The translations under genes and the position numbers were made by a program. This document shows positions 1 to 6,696 of a stretch of 9,133 bases of DNA, piece after piece. Below the pieces are notes generated by a model. The model worked only from the letters and a program-made list of their open reading frames with translations, had not been told where the DNA came from and made no database searches. The stretch is from an uncultured Bacteroidales bacterium (GTDB lineage: Bacteria; Bacteroidota; Bacteroidia; Bacteroidales; UBA932): contig CAMOKK010000046.1 of assembly GCA_946617545.1 (NCBI GenBank), positions 1 through 9,133 on the forward strand. The letters are read 5' to 3'. Each line of letters begins with the position of its first letter. The stretch's first letter is position 1.

Positions 1-503
1 CCCATGTGTTCCCCGGCGGAAGCGACCGCAACATGCATCCCAACAACGGTTATCCAGGCGGCGACGCCTCCCAGACCGGTTTCCGCTTCGGCGGCAAGTT
101 CTACTGGAAACAGTTCTACCGTGACCTCCAGAACGGCGCCCAGGCCATCTACGTGGGCATGTTTGACGAAATAGACGAAGGAACGGCCATCTTCAAGCAG
201 CTGTGCGTAGGGGATGTCCCCTCCAATGTGGCTTACAAGAAGTCCTCCGTCCCTTCATCCTTCGACTACACCACTGACGACGACTACTGGGTAACGTATT
301 ACAAGAATGGCAATTACCGGATGAACGGGAGTGAGCAGACTTCTTCCGATGTCCAGTGGAGCCAGTTGGCCTCCACGTTGGCCATCCAGTTTCAGGGCAT
401 TGACAGAGGAAAGGGTACTGACTACTATCTCTGGCTAACCGGACAGGCCCGCAAGATGATGAGGGCCGAGATTAAACTCACCGGGGAGATCCCTTCCCGC
501 TAA
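1..503 (+). CDS. GH71/GH99-like glycoside hydrolase, C-terminal part (5' end outside the window)
   Basis: The frame is open from the first bases, so the gene begins upstream; the GTG at position 6 is only an internal codon. The visible 165 residues match the C-terminal end of the complete enzyme at 1508-2728: both have a Phe-Pro-Gly stretch, an aromatic/Gln helix region and an identical FDEIDEGTAIFK block (Glu55 and Glu58 counting from position 6). In the GH99 family a Glu-x-x-Glu pair at an equivalent place supplies the catalytic residues, so these two are the likely active-site pair; that transfer is inference. About 75 residues separate this block from the closing YLWLTGQ motif, against about 26 in the paralogue, so this copy carries roughly 50 extra residues, rich in Asp, Tyr and Ser. 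It ends 12 bp before the GH43 gene and probably shares its mRNA. The substrate is unknown; such proteins are often loosely named xylosidase/arabinosidase. Confidence 0.72.
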   Translation, partial: HVFPGGSDRNMHPNNGYPGGDASQTGFRFGGKFYWKQFYRDLQNGAQAIYVGMFDEIDEGTAIFKQLCVGDVPSNVAYKKSSVPSSFDYTTDDDYWVTYYKNGNYRMNGSEQTSSDVQWSQLASTLAIQFQGIDRGKGTDYYLWLTGQARKMMRAEIKLTGEIPSR

Positions 504-515
504 CGAACGAAGACT

Positions 516-1511
516 ATGACTGTGAAAAAGACGATAACGCTTCTGGCCGTTCTGGCGGCGGCATCCATGGCCTTGTCCTGTGCCTGCAATAAGACGCAGG
601 ACAAAGAAGAGGTGGTGGAGCTCCAGATGCCCGGCAATCCCTTCATTACCAGCCTGTACCTGGCCGATCCATCGGCCCATGTATGGCAGGACGGCCGCCT
701 GTACGTATATCCGTCCCATGACAACGAGCCGCCCCGCGGCTGTGACCTCATGGACGGCTACCATGTCTTCTCTACGGACGACATGGTCCACTGGACCGAC
801 CACGGCGAGTTCCTCCACTCCAGGGATGTGACCTGGGGAAGGGAGGAAGGAGGCTTCATGTGGGCTCCCGACGCCGCTTACAAGGACGGCAAGTATTACT
901 ACTATTTTCCTCATCCCAGCGGTTCTGACTGGAATAGCACCTGGAAAGTGGGCGTTGGCGTTTCCGACAAACCCACCATGGAAAACCTACAGCAACTGGG
1001 CTACATCGAGGGCCTCGGAGACGCTTTCTCCATGATAGACCCCTGCGTCTTTGTGGACGATGACGGCCAGGCCTACTTCTACTATGGCGGCGGCGGCCGC
1101 ATGATAGGCGCGAAGCTCAAGGATAACATGCATGAGATTGACGGCGAGATTCAGGCCATGACCGGCATGAAAGACTATCATGAGGGGCCGTGGGTTTTCA
1201 AGAACGGAAGTAAGTACTACCTCATGTATGCCGACAACCATGTGGAACCCGGAAACCGCGGGGCGAACCAGCTCCGTTACTGCTGGAGCGACTCCCCTCT
1301 GGGCCCGTGGGAGTACAAGGGGATAATCCTGAAGCCCACTGACTGCGACACTTCCCACGGAAGCATTGTGAAGTACAAGGGACAGTGGTACCTTTTCTAT
1401 CACAACTGCTCCATTTCCCATCAGGGTGTCCTGCGTTCCCTCTGCGTAGACAAGCTCTACTTCAATGAAGACGGAACCATACGTGAGGTTCAGCAAACTT
1501 TGGCTAAATGA
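516..1511 (+). CDS. GH43-type glycoside hydrolase, single-domain lipoprotein (arabinofuranosidase/xylosidase class)
   Basis: This 331-residue protein is essentially one five-bladed beta-propeller domain with the three GH43 carboxylates in place. Asp51 in ADPSAHVW is the general base, Asp175 in MIDPCVF is the pKa modulator, and Glu223 in YHEGPW is the general acid. WAPD at 116-119 and the SHGS histidine (His281) are also typical of the family. The first 24 residues form a signal sequence (Lys4-Lys5, a hydrophobic core, then Cys22 or Cys24 in LSCAC), so it is probably a lipoprotein, although the lipobox is imperfect. No extra carbohydrate-binding module follows the propeller. The family hydrolyses arabinose-, xylose- or galactose-type linkages with inversion; which one cannot be read from the sequence. 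The start is the ATG just ahead of the signal peptide. It lies 12 bp after the preceding gene, and its stop overlaps the next start (ATGA), which indicates translational coupling. Confidence 0.88.
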   Translation: MTVKKTITLLAVLAAASMALSCACNKTQDKEEVVELQMPGNPFITSLYLADPSAHVWQDGRLYVYPSHDNEPPRGCDLMDGYHVFSTDDMVHWTDHGEFLHSRDVTWGREEGGFMWAPDAAYKDGKYYYYFPHPSGSDWNSTWKVGVGVSDKPTMENLQQLGYIEGLGDAFSMIDPCVFVDDDGQAYFYYGGGGRMIGAKLKDNMHEIDGEIQAMTGMKDYHEGPWVFKNGSKYYLMYADNHVEPGNRGANQLRYCWSDSPLGPWEYKGIILKPTDCDTSHGSIVKYKGQWYLFYHNCSISHQGVLRSLCVDKLYFNEDGTIREVQQTLAK

Positions 1512-2728
1512 GAAAACTAGTTTCATTGCTTTTATTGGGTTGGTTGGCAGGTTCCGCCGCTTTTGCGGTGGAACCTGTTAAATCAACAATCAGCTACGAT
1601 TCCTACGACGGCCTTGTAATGGCCGGCTACCAGGGCTGGTTCAACGCACCCGGAGACGGTGCCGGACGCGGATGGCACCACTATGAACGGGAAGGCCGTT
1701 TTGAGCCCGGGTGGTGTACAATAGACCTTTGGCCGGAGGTCTCCGAGTACCCGGACCTCTATGATACCGCTTTCACTTTCGAAGACGGCACCGTGGCCAG
1801 GGTCCCGTCGTCACACGACTACTCCACCGTAGACACCCACTTCCGCTGGATGCAGGAGTACGGCCTTGACGGCGTTTTCATGCAGCGTTTCCTTGCCGAA
1901 ATAGCCAATCCTTCCGGCATGGAGCATTTCTCCACGGTACTTTCAAACGCAATGGAATGTGCCAACCGTTACAGCCGCGCCATTGCCGTCATGTACGACC
2001 TAAGCGGCATGCCGGCAGACGGTCCGGAACTACTCCTTTCAGATATAGATGCCATTGCGGCCCGCCACCATCTCTTTGACCATGAGGCCAATCCGTCGTA
2101 CCTCTACCACAATGGAAAGCCGCTTGTGGCGGTTTGGGGCGTAGGATTCAACGACAACCGGCGCTATGGTTACGACGAAGCATCCAGAATAATCGAAGGC
2201 CTTAGGGAAAGGGGCTACAGCATTCTCATAGGCGTTCCCACCCACTGGAGGGAACTGAGGGCCGACACCCTCCCCGACAAACGCCTTCACGCCCTCATCG
2301 GCCGCTGTGACATTGTAATGCCCTGGTTTGTGGGCCGATATACGGAGTTCACATACCCGCAGTACCATAACCTTATCAAGGCCGACATTCGCTGGTGCAA
2401 AAAGCACAAGGTGGATTATGCGCCGCTTTGCTTCCCCGGTTTCTCCTGGGCCAACATGATGCGTCACGGGAAAGGGCTCCAGATTCCGCGTCAGGGTGGC
2501 GCTTTCTTCCAGGCGCAGCTGGATTTCTGCGTTTTGGCCGGGGCCAGGATGCTGTACATAGCCATGTTTGACGAGATAGATGAAGGGACGGCCATCTTCA
2601 AAATTGCCCGGAAAGTACCGGTCCCTGCCCCAAGAAGCGAGTTTGTTCCCCTGGATGAAGGCGTTCCGTCGGACCGCTATCTTCGGCAGGTCGGAGAAGT
2701 TTCCCGGCGGCTCAAGCTTTCGAAGTGA
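1508..2728 (+). CDS. GH71/GH99-like glycoside hydrolase, secreted, complete
   Basis: This is a 406-residue exported enzyme. Residues 1-20 are a Sec signal peptide with probable cleavage after AFA. The mature protein opens with a GYQGWFN motif (40-46), followed by a TIDLWPEVSEYP stretch (71-82), the pattern of GH71/GH99-like (beta/alpha)8-barrel proteins of Bacteroidetes. VFMQRF (123-128), VMYDLSG (161-167) and the FDEIDEGT block (354-361) lie where barrel-strand ends would be. Glu356 and Glu359 correspond to the Glu-x-x-Glu pair used by GH99 endo-mannosidases; this assignment is inferred from the motif. The start codon overlaps the stop of the GH43 gene by 4 bp. It is a paralogue of the partial gene at the left edge but has a shorter C-terminal region. 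The true substrate is unknown; neighbouring GH43 and GH29 genes suggest a branched plant or host glycan. No clear terminator follows the stop. Confidence 0.82.
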   Translation: MRKLVSLLLLGWLAGSAAFAVEPVKSTISYDSYDGLVMAGYQGWFNAPGDGAGRGWHHYEREGRFEPGWCTIDLWPEVSEYPDLYDTAFTFEDGTVARVPSSHDYSTVDTHFRWMQEYGLDGVFMQRFLAEIANPSGMEHFSTVLSNAMECANRYSRAIAVMYDLSGMPADGPELLLSDIDAIAARHHLFDHEANPSYLYHNGKPLVAVWGVGFNDNRRYGYDEASRIIEGLRERGYSILIGVPTHWRELRADTLPDKRLHALIGRCDIVMPWFVGRYTEFTYPQYHNLIKADIRWCKKHKVDYAPLCFPGFSWANMMRHGKGLQIPRQGGAFFQAQLDFCVLAGARMLYIAMFDEIDEGTAIFKIARKVPVPAPRSEFVPLDEGVPSDRYLRQVGEVSRRLKLSK

Positions 2729-2746
2729 TTATTCTCTCATTGTCAA

Positions 2747-2782
2747 GGTACAAGATTCTTTTTTAATTTGTATTTTTGTACC
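2747..2782. repeat. 7-bp perfect inverted repeat across the regulator promoter
   Basis: GGTACAA at 2747-2753 is the exact reverse complement of TTGTACC at 2776-2782, with a 22-bp spacer. The right arm overlaps the end of the TAnnTTTG element and touches the ATG of the regulator gene; the left arm sits roughly where a -33 element would lie. Arms about 29 bp apart, nearly three helical turns, suit an operator bound by a dimer, perhaps for autoregulation. As RNA the pair could also form a weak hairpin in read-through transcripts. Function is inferred; a 7-bp match can arise by chance. Confidence 0.4.
2771..2778 (+). promoter_or_regulatory. Bacteroidetes-type -7 promoter element (TATTTTTG)
   Basis: This octamer is an exact match to the TAnnTTTG consensus recognised by the Bacteroidetes housekeeping sigma factor. 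It lies in the only non-coding gap before the regulator gene, 4 bp ahead of its ATG. No good TTG/TTTG -33 element is seen at the usual spacing. If it is used, transcription would begin at or next to the start codon. Confidence 0.5.
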
Positions 2783-5278
2783 ATGTCCTTGAAAAAAGCG
2801 ATACTTGCCTTGCAGGCAATTCTTCTTTCTGCAGTCCTTGTGGCCCAGCCTCTGGACTACGGACTTTCCGTGGTGGCATATCCTTCCCCACAGGAACTGC
2901 ATACGGGCATGGCCCTGGAAGGCGGCCGCCCCATTCCCCTGAAGGGTAAAACCCTGGAGATGTCCTTCGACGTATACAACCGCCGTGACAATGTGTTCGG
3001 CTGCGTGTTCCGCATTCTTACGGACAAAGGGGAGAATGTGGACCTTATGTACACCGCGGATTTAAAGGACGTCCGCCAGCCTATCCTGGTTACGGGAACG
3101 GAGGTTCATACGCTTGTGAATCCCATCCGTACGGATGAATGGATTCACGTTTCAATTTCCCTCAACCCCCGGGACGGCCAGCTGGAACTGGATTACGGAG
3201 GAGAACTCATGAAGGTGAGGGACGCAGGCACCAAAGGGGCCCAGTCGTTCCGCATAGCCTTCGGCCTGTGCCCGTTTGCCGGTTATGTCCTCTCGGACGT
3301 CGCTTCCGTAGACCTTCGGGACATCCGGATCTCAAGGGGCGGAAAACCGCTGAGGCACTGGGCGCTTGCCCGGCATGCCGGAAACAGCTGTTATGACGAA
3401 CTCGCAGGAGCGCCGGCGTCGGTGAGCAATCCGGTCTGGATAATAGACAATTACGCCTCTTTCCGGCCTGTCTTTTCACACAGTTTCACGTCCACGCCGT
3501 CTGTTACCTTCGACGACGACGCCACCTTCTATATGTCTGCGCCCGGGGAGCCTATCCACGTGTTCCACACAGACGGGAGGTCTCCCGAAGAGATTCAGAT
3601 AAAAGGCGGCCAGAATCCGGCCAACTACCCCAACCAGCTGTTCTATGTTGCCGGCGGGCACAACTGGCTCACCGCATACAACCTGGACGAAGACCTTTTT
3701 TCGACCTTCGATTTTTCGACGGGCCGATGGGACAACGACGTAGTTCCCACGCGTGACCACTACTACTGGAACAACACCAACGCCTGGGAGCCGCGCATCC
3801 ACGCCCTCTATTCTTTCGGCGGATACGGGCATTATCATTACAGGAACGAGCTTGTGGTGAGCTACCTTGAAGACAAGGAGAAAAACACCCGGGTGACAAT
3901 AGATGACATCACTCCGCGCTATGCGGTCACTTCATACATCGTGGACAGCCTCCTGTATGTTTTCGGCGGCCGCGGAAACCCTTCCGGAAAGCAGGAACTC
4001 TCTCCCAAGAATTACTACGACCTTTACACCATCAACACCCGAACCTTCGAGGTTAAAAAGCTCTGGGACCTCGGCAGTTCTCCTTTCGGGGATTTCTTTT
4101 CTGGGGAGAATTTCGTGTACAACTGGTCAAACGGAGACTTCTACATGCTGTCCAACCTTGACGGTTTCACGCTCCTGAAGCTTCGGCCGGAGTCTCCGGG
4201 AATCGAGAAGATGTCCCTTCCCATCCCGCCAAAGCGCAATGCCCAGTATACTTACGTGAATATCTGGCACAGCTACAGCAAGGAGAAGATTTACGCCCTC
4301 ATCCTTCAGTCTCAGGTAGACCAGCGCACGGATGTGGATGTGTACGAGATTAACTATCCGCCCGTTCCCGTAAGTGAAGTCCTGCAGGAGGAAAAGCCTC
4401 AGGCAGCAAGCCGCCTTCCCCGGAATTTCTGGTGGTACATGGCCCTGGCACTGCTTCTCCTTGTCCTTGTTGGCGGAAACGTGTATTCCCTTGTGAAGCT
4501 TCGCAGCCGAAAGTCCCTTTCCTCTCATGAGGCCGACCACCCTGAAGAAGATGAGCCGCGCTACTATGACTTCTCCCGCTCCAGCGTCAATTTCTTTGGC
4601 GGGTTCCATGTGACAGACCGCAGCGGCACGGATATTACCGCCCAGTTCACTCCCACCCTGAAGTCGCTTCTTGCCCTGCTGGTGCTTTACACGGACCGCT
4701 CCGGAGGCATTGCGTCCCATAAGATCAACAGCCTGCTGTGGTCTTACAAGATGGACGACACCGCCAACAACAACCGTAACGTGTACATGTCAAAGCTGCG
4801 TGCCATCCTTGAAGAGGTGGGTGACATCCGCATCCAGAATTCCAACAGGCTCTGGAGCATCGAATTCGGCCCGGGTTCAATCTGCGACTATCTTGAGGCT
4901 GCCAGGCTTTTCAAGGAAGGAACCGGAGAAGAAGATGTAGACCGCCTTCTGGAACTGTTCCTGAGGGGGCCTGTGCTGCCCAATACAGAGCAGGACTGGA
5001 TAGATGATTTCAAGAGCTCCTTCTCTTCTTCGGCCATTGATTTCCTCAGCCGTCAGCTTTCCAGGACAGACCTTTCGGACCGCACCCTCCTGAAAGCGGC
5101 CGATACCATCCTCCAGCACGATTTTCTCAGCGAGGATGCCCTGAAGGCCAAAGTAAGGATTCTTGTGCGCCAGTCCAAGCCCGGCCTTGCCAAAACCATC
5201 TACGACAACTTCTGCAAGGAATACCGCAAGTCCCTTGGAATAGATTACGGCATCTCCTTCAAGGAACTCATCAGTTAA
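2783..5278 (+). CDS. Membrane-spanning one-component regulator: LamG/Kelch-like sensor, TM helix, SARP-type wHTH and BTAD domain
   Basis: Starting at ATG 2783 gives 831 residues opening with a clear signal peptide (MSLKKAIL..., cleavage near Ala21/Gln22); an in-frame TTG at 2768 only adds residues ahead of it. Residues about 25-185 look like a LamG/concanavalin-type beta sandwich. Residues about 285-520 carry Kelch-like blades (LFYVAGG, LYSFGG, LLYVFGG followed by DLYTINTRT), suggesting a periplasmic propeller. One transmembrane helix spans about 548-570 and is followed by a basic stretch (KLRSRK), which puts the C-terminus in the cytoplasm. Residues about 602-695 resemble a SARP/OmpR-type winged helix (FGGFHV, TPTLKSLLALLVLY, NNNRNVYMSKLRAIL). 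Residues about 700-820 form a helical TPR-like region of BTAD type. There is no histidine kinase or receiver domain, so signalling would be direct. Lying between two glycosidase operons, it probably controls them. The domain calls rest on pattern recognition; the Kelch/LamG part is the least certain. Confidence 0.78.
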   Translation: MSLKKAILALQAILLSAVLVAQPLDYGLSVVAYPSPQELHTGMALEGGRPIPLKGKTLEMSFDVYNRRDNVFGCVFRILTDKGENVDLMYTADLKDVRQPILVTGTEVHTLVNPIRTDEWIHVSISLNPRDGQLELDYGGELMKVRDAGTKGAQSFRIAFGLCPFAGYVLSDVASVDLRDIRISRGGKPLRHWALARHAGNSCYDELAGAPASVSNPVWIIDNYASFRPVFSHSFTSTPSVTFDDDATFYMSAPGEPIHVFHTDGRSPEEIQIKGGQNPANYPNQLFYVAGGHNWLTAYNLDEDLFSTFDFSTGRWDNDVVPTRDHYYWNNTNAWEPRIHALYSFGGYGHYHYRNELVVSYLEDKEKNTRVTIDDITPRYAVTSYIVDSLLYVFGGRGNPSGKQELSPKNYYDLYTINTRTFEVKKLWDLGSSPFGDFFSGENFVYNWSNGDFYMLSNLDGFTLLKLRPESPGIEKMSLPIPPKRNAQYTYVNIWHSYSKEKIYALILQSQVDQRTDVDVYEINYPPVPVSEVLQEEKPQAASRLPRNFWWYMALALLLLVLVGGNVYSLVKLRSRKSLSSHEADHPEEDEPRYYDFSRSSVNFFGGFHVTDRSGTDITAQFTPTLKSLLALLVLYTDRSGGIASHKINSLLWSYKMDDTANNNRNVYMSKLRAILEEVGDIRIQNSNRLWSIEFGPGSICDYLEAARLFKEGTGEEDVDRLLELFLRGPVLPNTEQDWIDDFKSSFSSSAIDFLSRQLSRTDLSDRTLLKAADTILQHDFLSEDALKAKVRILVRQSKPGLAKTIYDNFCKEYRKSLGIDYGISFKELIS

Positions 5279-6623
5279 AATCTTCCCGGTTGATTTTGTG
5301 GTCAAGCCAGTCCAGGCGCTCCAGGTAGAAGCGTTTCAGAAAGTCGTATTCTTCCCGGTAGGTCGGGAAGAAGTAATAGTTCGGCCACACCTTTACGCCA
5401 AGGATGGGCCAGCGCTCAAAGTTTCGGTTTTCGGCTCCGTCCATGAGGGCAAGCTGACGGTCCAGGAACTCCGGGACTTTACGTAATTCCGGAAGGAGCT
5501 GGTTCCAGCGGTCTTTCACGGCGGCCTTGAAGTCGGGGTCGTGGAAAAGCTGGTTGTACCACTTCACGTAGCGCATCTGCCAGCCGTCCGGCTTCTCGAA
5601 ATTGGTGTAGTCGCAGTTTCCGAGGGTGATGTCAAAGTCCCAGACGTGGTACATCTCCAGGGGCTTCCCTTTCTCTTTGGTGAGGTAGGTGCTCTTGCGC
5701 ACATTTCCGTCGGGGTTCTTGGTGATTTCCTGGATAATGTAGTAGTTGATGAAGGAAGGGATGTCTATGTAGGCGCGGTAGTCCCTGTTGTCCGACCCCT
5801 GCACCTTTTCCAGGGCCTTTTCAAAGCCGTCGAACCAGTCTTTCACGTACTTCTGCTGGGCTTCGGTGGGCCGTTCGGGCTCGTGGAACATGACGGGGGT
5901 GTCCCATACCGTCTTGAAGCATACGGGTTCGTCCATAGCTTCTTCTATTTCCAGGTAATAGCCCCCTTCCAGGGTGTTTTCGTCGGCCACTTCTATGTTT
6001 ACGCGGTGGCCGGCCACTTCCTTGTGGTCGGAGAACGTGTAAACGCCCTCATACTCCTCGTTGAGGTATACTTCCACGCTGAGCATGTCGGGGGTCCAGG
6101 ACATGCCGCAAATCCGGGACACTTCCATGGCCATGATGTTCCTGAGGAGGGTTTTGTCCGAGTAGTTGGCAAGAAGGATCCAGTCTTTGTTGCTCCACCG
6201 GCCGAAAACAGCGACGTCGTCGTCAAGCTTTATCCGGTAAGGCTTCTTGGGCATGCCCCAGGTGGTGTTGCCGCGTCCCCTTATGCGCCCGGTGATTTCA
6301 ACCAAGGACTGCTCAGAGTAAAAGGCCGAAGGGTCTGAGAACGTGAATTTTGCCTTTACCCATTCCTGCTTGCTCTCAATAGGGCCTTCCGCTTCAATGT
6401 ACACGGTTGGAATCCTGTAATCCCCGGGGATTTCCTTTTGGTGGAGAGGGTCTGTCCACTTTGGAGGCTCGGGCTCGGGTTCGGGTTCCGGTTCCGGTGT
6501 GGGCTTTTCAGTACCCTCCGGAGGCGTTTCCCTCTGGATTGCCGGAGGGATTACTTCGTCTTTTTCGCATGAAAGGACTGCAAGAAATGCGGCCAGTATG
6601 AAAGATGCTTTTTTCATATTCAT
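5271..6623 (-). CDS. CotH kinase family surface lipoprotein
   Basis: This 450-residue protein has the hallmarks of the CotH family (atypical protein-kinase fold, known from the spore-coat kinase CotH). They are IRGRGNTTWGMPKKPYRIKL (114-133), DWILLANYSDKTLLRN (147-162), YEGVYTFSDHKEV (191-203), YYLEIE (222-227), NPDGN (303-307) and HVWDFD (326-331). Asp329 and Asp331 are the likely metal-binding pair by analogy. A short signal sequence ends at Cys19. The following Glu-Lys-Asp-Glu resembles the acidic export signal of Bacteroidetes surface lipoproteins. A Pro-Glu repeat (about 43-53) forms a spacer between anchor and domain. Two starts are possible: ATG 6623, and ATG 6617 two codons later, which gives a more usual MKK start. 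The stop lies inside the end of the converging regulator gene. The substrate in Bacteroidetes is unknown; adhesion or phosphorylation of a surface protein is only a guess. Confidence 0.88.
   Translation of the reverse strand: MNMKKASFILAAFLAVLSCEKDEVIPPAIQRETPPEGTEKPTPEPEPEPEPEPPKWTDPLHQKEIPGDYRIPTVYIEAEGPIESKQEWVKAKFTFSDPSAFYSEQSLVEITGRIRGRGNTTWGMPKKPYRIKLDDDVAVFGRWSNKDWILLANYSDKTLLRNIMAMEVSRICGMSWTPDMLSVEVYLNEEYEGVYTFSDHKEVAGHRVNIEVADENTLEGGYYLEIEEAMDEPVCFKTVWDTPVMFHEPERPTEAQQKYVKDWFDGFEKALEKVQGSDNRDYRAYIDIPSFINYYIIQEITKNPDGNVRKSTYLTKEKGKPLEMYHVWDFDITLGNCDYTNFEKPDGWQMRYVKWYNQLFHDPDFKAAVKDRWNQLLPELRKVPEFLDRQLALMDGAENRNFERWPILGVKVWPNYYFFPTYREEYDFLKRFYLERLDWLDHKINREDFN
6462..6503 (-). repeat. 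Hexanucleotide repeat encoding a Pro-Glu spacer
   Basis: Successive near-identical 6-bp units (on the + strand variants of GGCTCG, GGTTCG and GGTTCC) encode alternating Pro-Glu at about residues 41-54 of the CotH-family lipoprotein. The encoded stretch is an extended, acidic linker just after the lipid anchor. Such tracts can change length by slippage in 6-bp steps without breaking the frame. Confidence 0.75.
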
Positions 6624-6625
6624 GG

Positions 6626-6633
6626 CAAAAATA
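6626..6633 (-). promoter_or_regulatory. Bacteroidetes-type -7 element for the CotH gene (TATTTTTG on the minus strand)
   Basis: The + strand reads CAAAAATA, so the minus strand has TATTTTTG, an exact TAnnTTTG match and the same octamer as ahead of the regulator gene. It ends 2 bp before ATG 6623 and 8 bp before ATG 6617. Transcription starting a few bases downstream would leave the first ATG at or beyond the mRNA end, which favours the second ATG. Confidence 0.5.
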
Positions 6634-6643
6634 ACATTGTTCC

Positions 6644-6696
6644 CTTAATAAACGCTTAATATGGGAGTGGCAAATGATATTAATCTTGAAATTAAG
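6644..6696. repeat. Cluster of TTAAT-type direct and inverted repeats in the divergent promoter region
   Basis: CTTAATA occurs at 6644-6650 and again at 6655-6661, exactly 11 bp apart (one helical turn). TTAAT at 6680-6684 and ATTAA at 6691-6695 form a 5-bp inverted repeat around a 6-bp spacer, and ATTAAG at 6691-6696 is the inverse of the CTTAAT core. The cluster lies between the CotH gene and the GH43-GH29 operon, so it could bind a shared regulator. The region is AT-rich and the units are short, so chance is a serious alternative. Confidence 0.28.

Noticed and set aside
2039..2467. 142-codon minus-strand frame inside the second GH71/99-like gene
   Set aside because: It has no recognisable motif, starts inside conserved glycosidase sequence on the other strand, and has no promoter.
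2706..2765. Possible rho-independent terminator after the second GH71/99-like gene (TTGT/ACAA stem followed by a T run)
   Set aside because: The stem is only 4 bp and AT-rich, too weak to support a terminator; the same bases are better explained as promoter and inverted repeat.
2768..2782. TTG start five codons upstream for the regulator gene
   Set aside because: It lies inside the promoter-like octamer region and would add residues ahead of a complete signal peptide that begins at ATG 2783.
4127..4720. 197-codon minus-strand frame opposite the TM and DNA-binding part of the regulator
   Set aside because: It overlaps well-supported coding sequence and looks like an antisense shadow with no family resemblance.
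5541..6338. Long open frame (265 codons) on the + strand opposite the CotH gene
   Set aside because: Its Val/Gly/His-rich composition is that of an antisense shadow, and the minus strand carries unmistakable CotH motifs over the same bases.
6633..6641. AACA-T-TGTT mini-palindrome near the CotH promoter
   Set aside because: Four-base arms in AT-rich DNA are expected by chance.
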